Of a stretch of 11,306 bases of DNA, positions 1 to 6,710 are shown in pieces (position 1 is the first letter of the stretch; the number at the start of each line of letters is the position of its first letter). Position numbers and translations under genes: made by a program. Location: NCBI RefSeq assembly GCF_000208925.1, contig NW_001915196.1, forward strand, positions 4,026-15,331. The letters are read 5' to 3'. This DNA is from Entamoeba histolytica HM-1:IMSS (lineage: Eukaryota > Evosea > Mastigamoebida > Endamoebidae). The notes beneath the pieces are model-generated. The model was given only the letters and a program-made list of their open reading frames with translations, was not told the origin of the DNA and searched no databases.

Positions 1-593
1 CACAAACATTAATACAAAATCAAATAATGAAATATCAAATAATAATTGAATATGATGAAGTAATTTAATAAGAAATATAATAAATAATAATAGAACGAAT
101 GAAATAAAATAATATGAAAGAATAATAAGAAAAGAAAAAGATATAAATGAAGGTATTAATAATAAATGAAATTATAAATAATAATATAATAATAATGAAA
201 TATTCATTCATAAAATAAGAAATAAAGAAATGATAATTCAATGAGAATAACTAAAATGATGAAAAACAAAAAGAAATAAATAGAAAGAAGAATGAAAAAA
301 CAATAAAACAAAAAGAAATGATTTATTCACAAAACAAGAATAAAGTCTAAATAATAAATAAAACATATAAAATATTCATTTTAATGATGTATGATGTAAT
401 TAATATCCATTAATGAATAAATGACAATTTTATTAGCATTTATATTTTTAATTTTTATCATAATATTAAAAAAGAAAGATAAAAGGAATAATAAAATTAA
501 TTGTCAATTGTATTTTGTATTTTACTTACTTTAAACACAAAGTTTCAATATTGGAGGGATTGATAAGAAAATAAACAGGAAATAATCAATATA
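1..593. other. AT-rich low-complexity DNA, no gene seen
   Basis: No reading frame of useful length is open on either strand. The first ~400 bases are dominated on the plus strand by A with runs built from AAT, ATGAAAT and AAGAAA, with few C residues. This looks like slippage-derived or decayed intergenic sequence. The part after ~540 may hold the shifted 5' continuation of the LINE remnant that begins clearly at ~594, because short peptides such as GNNQYKTP resemble the stretch before its endonuclease motif, but stops and frame changes make this uncertain. I see no tRNA, rRNA or CRISPR-like array here. Confidence 0.6.
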
Positions 594-1067
594 AAACCCC
601 CATATGAAACAATGTTACAATATAAAGACATAACAATGATATGGAACAAACAAATAATGCCTAAAAGTGATGGATAATATCACAAAATACCAGACATATA
701 TGTATTAGATAAAAAGAACAAAACTTGTCTATTATTTGATATGATTATTGTTGAATATCACAATATTAATTGAACGCATTTGGAAGAAAAGAAATAAGTA
801 TAAGGAATTAAAGAATATTCTAATGAAAATAGAAAAAATAAAAGATGTCAAAATAAATCCAGTAGTAATTTCAATCAATGGATTAATAAATAATTCAAGT
901 AATAGATTAATTAAAGAATTAAAAATTGACATTGACATCGAGAAAGAGGTAAAAACTATGTCATAAAAAACATAATTGATGTCATGGAATATTGCTTCAA
1001 TCACAACCAAACATATTCTGTAAAAATACTAGAAGAAGAACTCATAGATTTGATTAGTCTCCCCTGA
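594..1067 (+). pseudogene. Decayed LINE restriction-like endonuclease (C-terminal part of a non-LTR retrotransposon ORF)
   Basis: Translated in pieces, this matches the end of R2/R4-type non-LTR retrotransposon proteins. From ~594 to ~770 one frame gives YKDITMIWNKQI, then KIPDIYVLDKK and NKTCLLFDM. This is the PD-X(14)-D pattern of the restriction-like endonuclease, with P-D at 690-695 and the second D at 738-740. The frame then shifts by one: 774-963 encodes NKYKELKN, the KYxxL element, followed by NPVVISINGLI, equivalent to the usual PVVIGALG stretch. It shifts back for 966-1064, encoding KNIIDVMEYCF, and ends at TGA 1065-1067. An internal TAA (675-677) and TGA (771-773) also break it. In the living element this domain nicks target DNA for target-primed reverse transcription. 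No reverse transcriptase domain is visible upstream, so this is a 5'-truncated, dead copy. The assignment rests on motif recognition; whether it belongs to the known Entamoeba LINEs is not decided here. Confidence 0.72.
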
Positions 1068-1076
1068 TTCAAGAAC

Positions 1077-1095
1077 AATAGAAACTACTTCTATT
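1077..1095 (+). repeat. Small perfect hairpin just 3' of the LINE remnant
   Basis: AATAGAA (1077-1083), a five-base loop and TTCTATT (1089-1095) form a perfect 7-bp stem, starting 10 bases after the terminal stop of the LINE fragment. It could be part of the old element's 3' UTR, which in LINEs is the region recognised by the reverse transcriptase. In DNA this AT-rich, a 7-bp stem can also arise by chance. Confidence 0.3.
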
Positions 1096-1739
1096 AATAC
1101 TTAATTAATTGATTTTTTTTAAATAATAATAAATATCAATTACATTTATTCTTAAAAACTATCATTTATTAATAAATAAGAATATTACATTGTCACAATA
1201 ACAATGTTTATTTATTCAACGACTCTTTTTATTTTTTTAGGGTTATTATTTTTTATTGAATAGTCATATTAAATGATGAATAAAACAACATTTTAATTTT
1301 TAGAAAATGTAATTAAAACATATTTTATTCTTATATATGCATGTATTTTTTATAACATCAAACTACTTTTAAATCTCTTATTCAATTTTATGTAATTGAT
1401 AATTTACTTACTTTGACAAATTAAATAAAAATAAATGAAAAATTTATAACACAAAATTTAAAAAAAATAAAACAAAAAAAATGAAAATTCTCATGAAAAG
1501 TATATTAAAAAGAATAAAAAAAAAACTATAAGTATTAATAATTTTATTATTAATAAATAATATTATTGAATGAGATAAACCAGAAAAGTTGAAAATATTT
1601 AAAGTGAAAAAATTCCTCTCTTAAAGAAGTTGAAAAAGAGGAGAATTTGGATGTTAATAATCGGGAAAAAAGCGTATTGATAAAGAAAGCAGTATATTTC
1701 AAAAGAAATTTAAAAAGGATATGAAAGAAAAAAGAAAAG
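1096..1739. other. AT-rich intergenic DNA before the CPBF-like gene
   Basis: T-rich then A-rich sequence without an intact gene. At 1608-1721 one plus-strand frame is open for 38 codons, with a composition richer in G and C than its surroundings (peptides such as LKEVEKEENLDVNN and VLIKKAVYF). It has no ATG, is bounded by stops, and could be a scrap of a decayed gene. The minus-strand frame across the same bases (1550-1759) is Phe/Ser-rich and reads as antisense of A-rich DNA, not a protein. No RNA gene is seen. Confidence 0.5.
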
Positions 1740-1768
1740 GAACAAAACTTGTAAATCATATAAATTCA
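1740..1768 (+). promoter_or_regulatory. Entamoeba-type core promoter of the CPBF-like gene
   Basis: GAAC at 1740-1743 lies about 27 bases before the ATG, and AAATTCA at 1762-1768, close to the Entamoeba initiator AAAAATTCA, abuts the start codon. GTAAATCATATAAA between them may act as the TATA-like element. Entamoeba mRNAs typically have leaders of only a few to some tens of bases, which fits a transcription start essentially at the initiator. The call is by motif and position only. Confidence 0.55.
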
Positions 1769-1769
1769 T

Positions 1770-4439
1770 ATGCTTTTAATAACTCTCCTCTTGTGCCTTT
1801 TTGCAAGAGCAGATGATATACCAACAAATTTACAATGTACAACAGCTCTTCCAATTATTGTTCAACAATCATATATTTATCATCATAAAATTGATAACAA
1901 CCTCCAAACTTCAATTGTGGAACTTACTGGTGAAGATGGAACTAAATCAAAAGAAACTGTTCGTGGTCTTTATTTTATGTTAAATGAAATTGAAGATGTT
2001 TCTTTATACGTTTCTACATGCGGTGCAAGAACTACAGTTGAAACTGAAATTTATATTTTCAGTGATTGTAACAATGATATTGCTTCAGGAATTACTAAAA
2101 TTTCAAAGAGTGATGTTACTTGTTCTTCAACTGGAAAATCAGCTTCATTCTTTGATCTTAAAGCAAACACTACAATGTATGTACTTGTCAAAGTTGTAGG
2201 AAATGGATCAGGTAGTCTTGCTACTAGTTTTGTAAAAGTAAATAATTTACCAAATTATTATTGTGAACAAGCACTTGAAATTCAATCTATTCCTTATTCT
2301 GATATCTCTGATTCTACTGTAAATTATCCTACTGGTGATGTTAAATGTCTTTCACAATCAATGCCAGCTAAATGGTACCATATGAAAGGAACAGGAAAGT
2401 ATTATCTTGTTGATACATGTTCTTCATTAACACAAATTGATACTTATTTAGTACTTGTTGATTCTGTTAATGCTGGAGATACTTGTAAACAAGCTGAATG
2501 TACTAAATATAATGATAATGGTTGTGGAAAAGGAAGTACTGGTTCTACTCTTTTATTTAAATCAGAAGAAGGAAAAGATTATCATATTGGTGTTTTTGGA
2601 AAGAATGGGGCAAATGGTAGGTTCCAAGTTAATGTACAAACGGTTGATGATACTCTTCCATTTAATTGTGAAAATGCTGTAAGTATTAGTTTACCATTTA
2701 CAAGAGCTCAAAATGTTCCATCTGCATGGCCTTTAACTCCTGTTATTTCTGAAGGTGGAGCACAATATCCAGTATTTTATTTAAGTATTATAGGAACTGA
2801 TAATGATGTTGTTTTTTCAACTTGTAAAACACAATCTAAAGTTAGTGGTACTGGTATTGAATTAATTCAAGGATGTACATCAACTACTGTTTTAGAACCA
2901 ATTTATAGTGGAAGTTGTAATAAAGATGAATATAAAGTATTTCATCTTGATGCTGGTGTTAAATACATTGCTAAATTTTATGCAAAAGAATCAGATAGTC
3001 AAATTATTATGAATGTACAATTAAAAGGTCAAAATCATTACCAATGTATTGATGCTCTTTCTTTAACTGAAAGTTATACAGATACAATTCCATTGAAACA
3101 ATTAAAACAATCACTTCATGGTTGTGATGGTATTGAAGAATATCATCAAGGGGCATGGTATCAACTTAAGAAAAGTGCTTCATCTTCAGTTGAACATTAT
3201 CGTATTGGTGCTAGTACATTAAGTGGTGATATTGTAAATATAGGAATTGAACAACAATTAACATGTGATTCATCTCAATGTGTTAGCAGAGAAACAAATA
3301 CTGCTCAAATGGATATATTCCTAAATGATGAAATTAGATATGTTTTTGTTTATGGTACAGGAGGACAAGAAACGTTATCTGTTGGAATTGTTAAATTTGA
3401 TAATATTGCTCATTCAGTATGTACTGCTCCAAAGATAATTTCTCTTCCATTTACAACAGTTGGATTTATTGATACAACACAATCCAATACTCTTAAATGT
3501 ATTATGACACAATATCCTAGTTTCTGGTATTCTATTCAATTATCAGAAAGTCTTGATGTAATTGCAACAACTGTTTCATCTGATACTAAGGTTGATACTT
3601 ATCTTGAAGTTTTAACTGGATGTTATGGTGATGAAAACGTTAATTGTATTGCTTATAATGATAATTTAGATAATTCTGCTGATACTTCAAGTAGACTTAC
3701 ATTCTCTGCATATTCTAGAACAGTGTATAATATTGCAGTTGCTCAAAAAGAACGAACTGCCCGTGCACATCGTTTTTCTATTTATCCAACCCAAGCACCT
3801 GCTGGGTCTATGTGTGAAACTTCAAATTATCTTGATACTGTTGAAGCTCAACAAACTATATATGTTCATACTGCTTATGCATATGAAACTAAAGTTTCAG
3901 GAAAAACTCTTAAAGGGTCATATTTCAGATTTAATACTCATGTATCATTACAATTAACCATTCGTACATGTTCTACAGGTACTGAAATTAATAACGTTAT
4001 TGCTATCTTTAAAAGTTGTAATACTCAAAAAGATAAAGATGGTAAATATGTTTCTATTCCTGATATTATGGTTGCAGGTACTAACTCAAGTAAAAGAGCA
4101 TGTGGTACATATGGTGCAGAATTGTCATACCAAACTCAACCAGATACAAATTATTACTTATTTATTGCATCACTTGAACATGGGTATGATGGAATGATTG
4201 AAGCTGAAGTAATTCTTGAAGAAAAATCACAAAATCCACCAACGCCACCACCTGAAGATAGTAGTGCTGAGGATAATGATGATAATAATAATGAACAACA
4301 TCATGGTATTTCAGGATGGGGAGTTTGGGGTATTCTCCTTTATGCAGTTTATTTCGTAATTATTATTGTTGCATTGATAATTATCATAATTATTTACAAA
4401 AAGAAAAATTCATCTTCATCAAGTTTCAGTAGTTTCTAA
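1770..4439 (+). CDS. Type I membrane protein with six PPC-like modules; cysteine protease binding family (CPBF)-like lysosomal cargo receptor
   Basis: This 889-residue protein has a signal peptide (residues ~1-14, LLITLLLCLFARA), six tandem Cys-rich beta-sandwich modules starting near Cys23, Cys165, Cys300, Cys426, Cys551 and Cys682, an acidic Pro/Asp/Asn linker (~818-845), one transmembrane helix (~852-875) and a short tail YKKKN plus Ser/Phe. The modules repeat the pattern C-x2-A-x3-I-x2-LP, then W/F-Y, TC, DTYL and YNDN; modules 2 and 5 are the most canonical (KWYHM, IDTYL and KYNDN; FWYSI, VDTYL and AYNDN). This is the bacterial pre-peptidase C-terminal (PPC) type. In Entamoeba, PPC-bearing proteins of about 900 residues with a signal peptide, a C-terminal helix and a short tail are the CPBF receptors, which carry cysteine proteases, lysozyme or amylases to phagosomes and lysosomes. 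I infer that role; the ligand cannot be read. The tail lacks a clear YxxPhi sorting motif. Sequons include N133, N145 and N772. The ATG follows directly on the initiator motif, and there is no intron. Confidence 0.8.
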   Translation: MLLITLLLCLFARADDIPTNLQCTTALPIIVQQSYIYHHKIDNNLQTSIVELTGEDGTKSKETVRGLYFMLNEIEDVSLYVSTCGARTTVETEIYIFSDCNNDIASGITKISKSDVTCSSTGKSASFFDLKANTTMYVLVKVVGNGSGSLATSFVKVNNLPNYYCEQALEIQSIPYSDISDSTVNYPTGDVKCLSQSMPAKWYHMKGTGKYYLVDTCSSLTQIDTYLVLVDSVNAGDTCKQAECTKYNDNGCGKGSTGSTLLFKSEEGKDYHIGVFGKNGANGRFQVNVQTVDDTLPFNCENAVSISLPFTRAQNVPSAWPLTPVISEGGAQYPVFYLSIIGTDNDVVFSTCKTQSKVSGTGIELIQGCTSTTVLEPIYSGSCNKDEYKVFHLDAGVKYIAKFYAKESDSQIIMNVQLKGQNHYQCIDALSLTESYTDTIPLKQLKQSLHGCDGIEEYHQGAWYQLKKSASSSVEHYRIGASTLSGDIVNIGIEQQLTCDSSQCVSRETNTAQMDIFLNDEIRYVFVYGTGGQETLSVGIVKFDNIAHSVCTAPKIISLPFTTVGFIDTTQSNTLKCIMTQYPSFWYSIQLSESLDVIATTVSSDTKVDTYLEVLTGCYGDENVNCIAYNDNLDNSADTSSRLTFSAYSRTVYNIAVAQKERTARAHRFSIYPTQAPAGSMCETSNYLDTVEAQQTIYVHTAYAYETKVSGKTLKGSYFRFNTHVSLQLTIRTCSTGTEINNVIAIFKSCNTQKDKDGKYVSIPDIMVAGTNSSKRACGTYGAELSYQTQPDTNYYLFIASLEHGYDGMIEAEVILEEKSQNPPTPPPEDSSAEDNDDNNNEQHHGISGWGVWGILLYAVYFVIIIVALIIIIIIYKKKNSSSSSFSSF

Positions 4440-4637
4440 TTGAATTATTTTCAGTGCAAAAATTTTAGGTAAATCATAATTTAATAAATTTTAAACATTA
4501 TTTATTTCTTTATTTATTAAATAACCAAATCAATTTAACTCTTAAATTATTAATAATGACATTTTAAATTGACATACTAATTTACTAACTGTTTTTTTTG
4601 TAAAGAAACTAACTTCTTGTTTAATTTAATAAGGATA
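4440..4637. other. Intergenic spacer: 3' end of CPBF-like gene and upstream of the next gene
   Basis: The stop codon of the upstream gene overlaps TAATT, the usual Entamoeba polyadenylation motif, and T-rich stretches follow. TTATTTATTAAATAA (a 7-bp-arm palindrome) occurs but is expected by chance in such AT-rich DNA. Upstream of the next gene, AAAGAAACT near 4602 is at best a weak GAAC-like element. Confidence 0.4.
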
Positions 4638-5093
4638 ATGTCTAATAACAATGCTTCAACAAAAAGAACTCAATGTGCTGTACAAAATGGACTTCTTGCT
4701 TTATTAATTAAAGAAAATCATGCAACAATTATATTTAAAAAACCTGTAAAAAGAAGATGTAAATATTTTAATTCAACACCATTAGTAATAACTCAAATTA
4801 ACACCGATATTTTAGGAATGATAGATGTACAAAAAGAAATAGATACAGGAAGATTTTCATGTCAACAAGAATTAGTAGTACAAATATTAAAACAATATAA
4901 TTATGTTATTACTTTTAAACAAACAAGAAAAAACTCAAAAACTCCTAAAGATATTATTTTACAAGTAAGTTCTTTAAGTGGAACAAATTATAAATTAGAA
5001 GATTTAATAAAATCAGGAATTACTTTAGAATTATATCTTCGTTCTCAAAACACTAATTTGATAAAAACTGATTATTCAATATTCTTTTCTTAA
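4638..5093 (+). CDS. Unrecognised small protein, 151 residues
   Basis: The first in-frame ATG is at 4638; an upstream TTG at 4617 would add seven residues but is not a credible eukaryotic start. I do not recognise the family. The protein is soluble in appearance, with no signal peptide or transmembrane helix, and basic in its first half (KRTQ, KKPVKRRCKYF). The middle part, LVVQILKQYNYVITFKQTR, looks like a helix followed by a beta strand. The second half (IILQVSSLSGTNYKLEDLI, then ITLELYLR) alternates in the way of a small alpha/beta fold. The AT-rich codon use and the clean ending (TAA, then TTAATTT within 10 bases) fit a genuine gene. It lies 198 bp after the CPBF-like gene and converges on the L12 gene with an 82-bp gap, so their 3' UTRs probably overlap. 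No function is proposed. Confidence 0.7.
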   Translation: MSNNNASTKRTQCAVQNGLLALLIKENHATIIFKKPVKRRCKYFNSTPLVITQINTDILGMIDVQKEIDTGRFSCQQELVVQILKQYNYVITFKQTRKNSKTPKDIILQVSSLSGTNYKLEDLIKSGITLELYLRSQNTNLIKTDYSIFFS

Positions 5094-5175
5094 CTTAATT
5101 TCTTCTTTAATTTTCTTTAAAATGAATATATAAATTATATAACTTTAAAATTCAATTTAACAATTCAAAATTCAT

Positions 5176-5785
5176 TTAGTTTTCTGGAACTTCAATTTCT
5201 CCATTGTTAATTTCTGCAATTACTTGCTTTGGTGATTTCTTATCTACTTGGCATCCACATGAATTGCAGGTTCCAAGAATTTCTTTAACTGTTCCTGCAA
5301 ATGTCTTAGCAAGTGATCTTGGTCTCATTGTTCTAGCAATTTCATAAACATCGTCCATTGAAATAGATCCAGAGTGAACGGTTGGAATTCCCTTGTTCTT
5401 CTTTCTATCCTTTGGTGGTTCTTTAAGTGCTTTAAGAATAAGAGCAGCAGCTGATGGAATAACTTCATAGGTAGCTACTCTATTAACAACAGTAATTCTG
5501 ACTGTTACTCTCAATCCTTTCCATGCAAGGGTTGATTTAGCAAGATCATCACCAGTTTTTTTTGGGTTAAGTCCAAGAGGACCAACCTTTGGTCCAAGAG
5601 AAGCACCAGCTGCAGCATCACCAGCTACAACTTTGACAACAACTATAAAAGTGAGTATTTATATTTTTAGAAAGATATTTATCCACCAAAATATTGTTAT
5701 AAAGTATCTTTAAAATAAGAATACTTTAATAACGTATGGATGACAAACGCTCTTTCTTTTCATTTGGATTTGGCTTGGGAGGCAT
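5176..5785 (-). CDS. RPL12: 60S ribosomal protein L12 (uL11), two exons
   Basis: Two exons, 5749-5785 and 5176-5642, join to 168 codons, giving 167 residues against about 165 in animal L12. Exon 1 encodes [12 protein letters not shown] and splits the next codon (C/TT, Leu). Exon 2 continues [24 protein letters not shown] and [19 protein letters not shown], then the conserved C-terminal half with [36 protein letters not shown] and a Cys pair. L12 binds the GTPase-associated centre of the large rRNA and forms the base of the ribosomal stalk. The first ATG gives the correct family N-terminus with no gap in the alignment, which supports both the start and the intron. The gene converges on the 151-residue gene and has its own TATA/GAAC-like motifs upstream. 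Reading only the long exon (from 5514) would miss about a third of the protein. Confidence 0.95.
5643..5748 (-). other. Intron of the L12 gene, 106 nt
   Basis: On the minus strand the intron begins GTTTGT, the Entamoeba 5' splice consensus, and ends TATAG. Removing it restores the L12 frame across a split Leu codon and gives the expected family length. It is more than twice as long as the two introns of the RBR gene in this window, and its middle is occupied by the hairpin at 5696-5733. Confidence 0.92.
5696..5733 (-). repeat. Strong inverted repeat (15-bp stem) inside the L12 intron
   Basis: On the transcript strand, GTTA-(U)-UAAAGUAU-(U)-CUU pairs with AAG-AUACUUUA-UAAC around a six-base loop. 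This is 15 base pairs with only two bulged uridines. It sits in the middle of the intron, about 15 nt from the 5' splice site and 53 nt from the 3' splice site. A stem this long and regular is unlikely to be accidental even in AT-rich sequence. In the RNA it would bring the splice sites closer or present a binding site. Confidence 0.7.
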
Positions 5786-5820
5786 AATTTACTTCTCTTT
5801 GTTTTTATTATTTTTTTATA

Positions 5821-5833
5821 GTTCCTTAAGTAC
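5821..5833 (-). promoter_or_regulatory. Core promoter motifs of the L12 gene
   Basis: On the minus strand GTACTTAAGGAAC reads as a TATA-like element (compare GTATTTAAAG) fused to a GAAC element, 36-48 bases upstream of the L12 ATG. The spacing fits a short leader. Assigned by motif only. Confidence 0.5.
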
Positions 5834-5853
5834 TTCAATGAGGGTTTTTTTGG

Positions 5854-5863
5854 AATAGTATTA

Positions 5864-5894
<31 letters not shown>

Positions 5895-5921
5895 TTTTAA
5901 TTAAAATAATAAAATACTATT
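5854..5921. repeat. AT-rich inverted repeat between the L12 promoter and the next gene
   Basis: AATAGTATT (5854-5862) and AATACTATT (5913-5921) are perfect 9-base complements, and the ATTATT-rich interior can extend the pairing. It lies upstream of L12 and downstream of the 132-residue minus-strand gene, so it could mark the boundary or 3' end of that gene. It could also be a slippage product of the trinucleotide run. Confidence 0.35.
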
Positions 5922-5980
5922 AAAAATATAATATTACAAATAGTAATTAGAAATAATTGAAAGAGTAAGTATTATATTAT

Positions 5981-6379
5981 TTAATAAAATGATACAAATA
6001 ATGCTATTATCACTATAACAACTATCATCATTAATATCGCATAAATTAACATAGAAACTCCCCATAACCTTTCTCTTCTGTTACTATTATTTAAATGAAA
6101 AATACCATAATATCCAATACATGGAAATATTATTGTAAAAAGAAATAATTTTTTATTAAATGGAATTTCATTGATATCTTCTATGTCATCATTTGTTGTA
6201 AAGTTTACTTTTCCTGATGTATTTTTTGTTGTTTGTTTCATTTGTGTATTTGTTAAGATACTTGCATATGTCTGTTTACTACTTATATTCATAGTCATAC
6301 TTGGATTTGTTCGATGTGTACTGCGTGTAAAAGATTGAAGAGTTTGTCTTGTTGAATGTGAAGAGGTGTTTGTGCTCAT
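5981..6379 (-). CDS. Small Ser/Thr-rich membrane protein with a C-terminal two-helix hairpin, 132 residues
   Basis: Residues 1-60 are rich in Ser, Thr, Asn and Gln with scattered basic residues (STRQTLQSFTRSTHRTN) and no signal peptide; a short acidic patch, NDDIEDINE, follows. Two hydrophobic segments come next, ~78-96 (LFLFTIIFPCIGYYGIF) and ~105-130 (LWGVSMLIYAILMMIVVIV and onward), joined by a short basic turn NNSNRRERLW. This suggests a cytosolic disordered N-terminal domain that can be phosphorylated, held in a membrane by a helical hairpin with both ends in the cytosol. I do not recognise a family, and no function is proposed. The ATG at 6379 is the first in frame and is preceded by a small hairpin. 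No intron is needed. Confidence 0.65.
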   Translation of the reverse strand: MSTNTSSHSTRQTLQSFTRSTHRTNPSMTMNISSKQTYASILTNTQMKQTTKNTSGKVNFTTNDDIEDINEIPFNKKLFLFTIIFPCIGYYGIFHLNNSNRRERLWGVSMLIYAILMMIVVIVIIALFVSFY

Positions 6380-6380
6380 A

Positions 6381-6406
6381 AATCTAAATTTGTTTATGTT
6401 TAGATT
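6381..6406 (-). repeat. 8-bp hairpin immediately upstream of the 132-residue gene's start
   Basis: AATCTAAA (6381-6388) and TTTAGATT (6399-6406) are perfect complements around a 10-base loop. The stem begins one base before the start codon. If transcribed it would occupy the 5' leader and could influence initiation; as DNA it could be a protein-binding palindrome. Both are inference. Confidence 0.4.
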
Positions 6407-6710
6407 CTTTCTTTTTGCTGATTGATTGACTCAATTATCTTTTTTTCTTTTTTGTTATTCAGATTTTTTTGTCTTTTTATTTTATCATGATTTGTAGCTT
6501 TCTACTTATTAATTTATTTTTTTTTTATTTCACATTTTCTCCCTTCTTTTTTTTTCTTTTGACTATATGAATCACTTTAAAAATATAAAACATTTTATAA
6601 TTATTGAAATAGAAAAAAATATTGTTTTTCTTTATTTATAAAATACTCAAAACTTATAAAAACTAAAAAGAACTTTTTAAAACTTAAAAAATTTATATTT
6701 TATTTATAAA
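6407..6710. promoter_or_regulatory. Divergent intergenic region between the small membrane protein and the acidic secreted protein
   Basis: No gene is seen. The plus strand is pyrimidine-rich, with several T runs and TTTTCTTTT-type tracts, over ~6407-6560, then becomes A-rich near the acidic-protein gene. For that gene, GAAC at 6670-6673 followed by TTTTTAAAAC lies ~40 bases before the ATG and resembles the Entamoeba core promoter. AAAAAATTTA near 6686 is a weak initiator match. No convincing GAAC is seen for the minus-strand gene. Confidence 0.45.

Noticed and set aside
732..1010. 92-codon minus-strand frame, hydrophobic
   Set aside because: It is antisense to the LINE endonuclease remnant, which shows recognisable motifs on the plus strand; the Phe/Ile/Ser-rich composition is that of complemented A-rich codons.
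1550..1759. 69-codon minus-strand frame ending over the CPBF-like promoter
   Set aside because: Phe/Ser-rich low-complexity peptide, antisense to A-rich DNA, and overlaps the promoter of a well-supported gene.
1..1769. tRNA, rRNA or tRNA-array units in the gene-poor left end
   Set aside because: No cloverleaf, B-box or rRNA-like segment was recognised; the sequence is too AT-rich and irregular.
1801..4197. Several 60-75-codon plus-strand frames inside the CPBF-like gene
   Set aside because: They are out-of-frame shadows of one continuous 889-codon gene with signal peptide, repeated modules and transmembrane helix.
4617..4637. Seven-codon N-terminal extension of the 151-residue protein from a TTG
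   Set aside because: TTG is not a normal start in this lineage, and an ATG follows at 4638.
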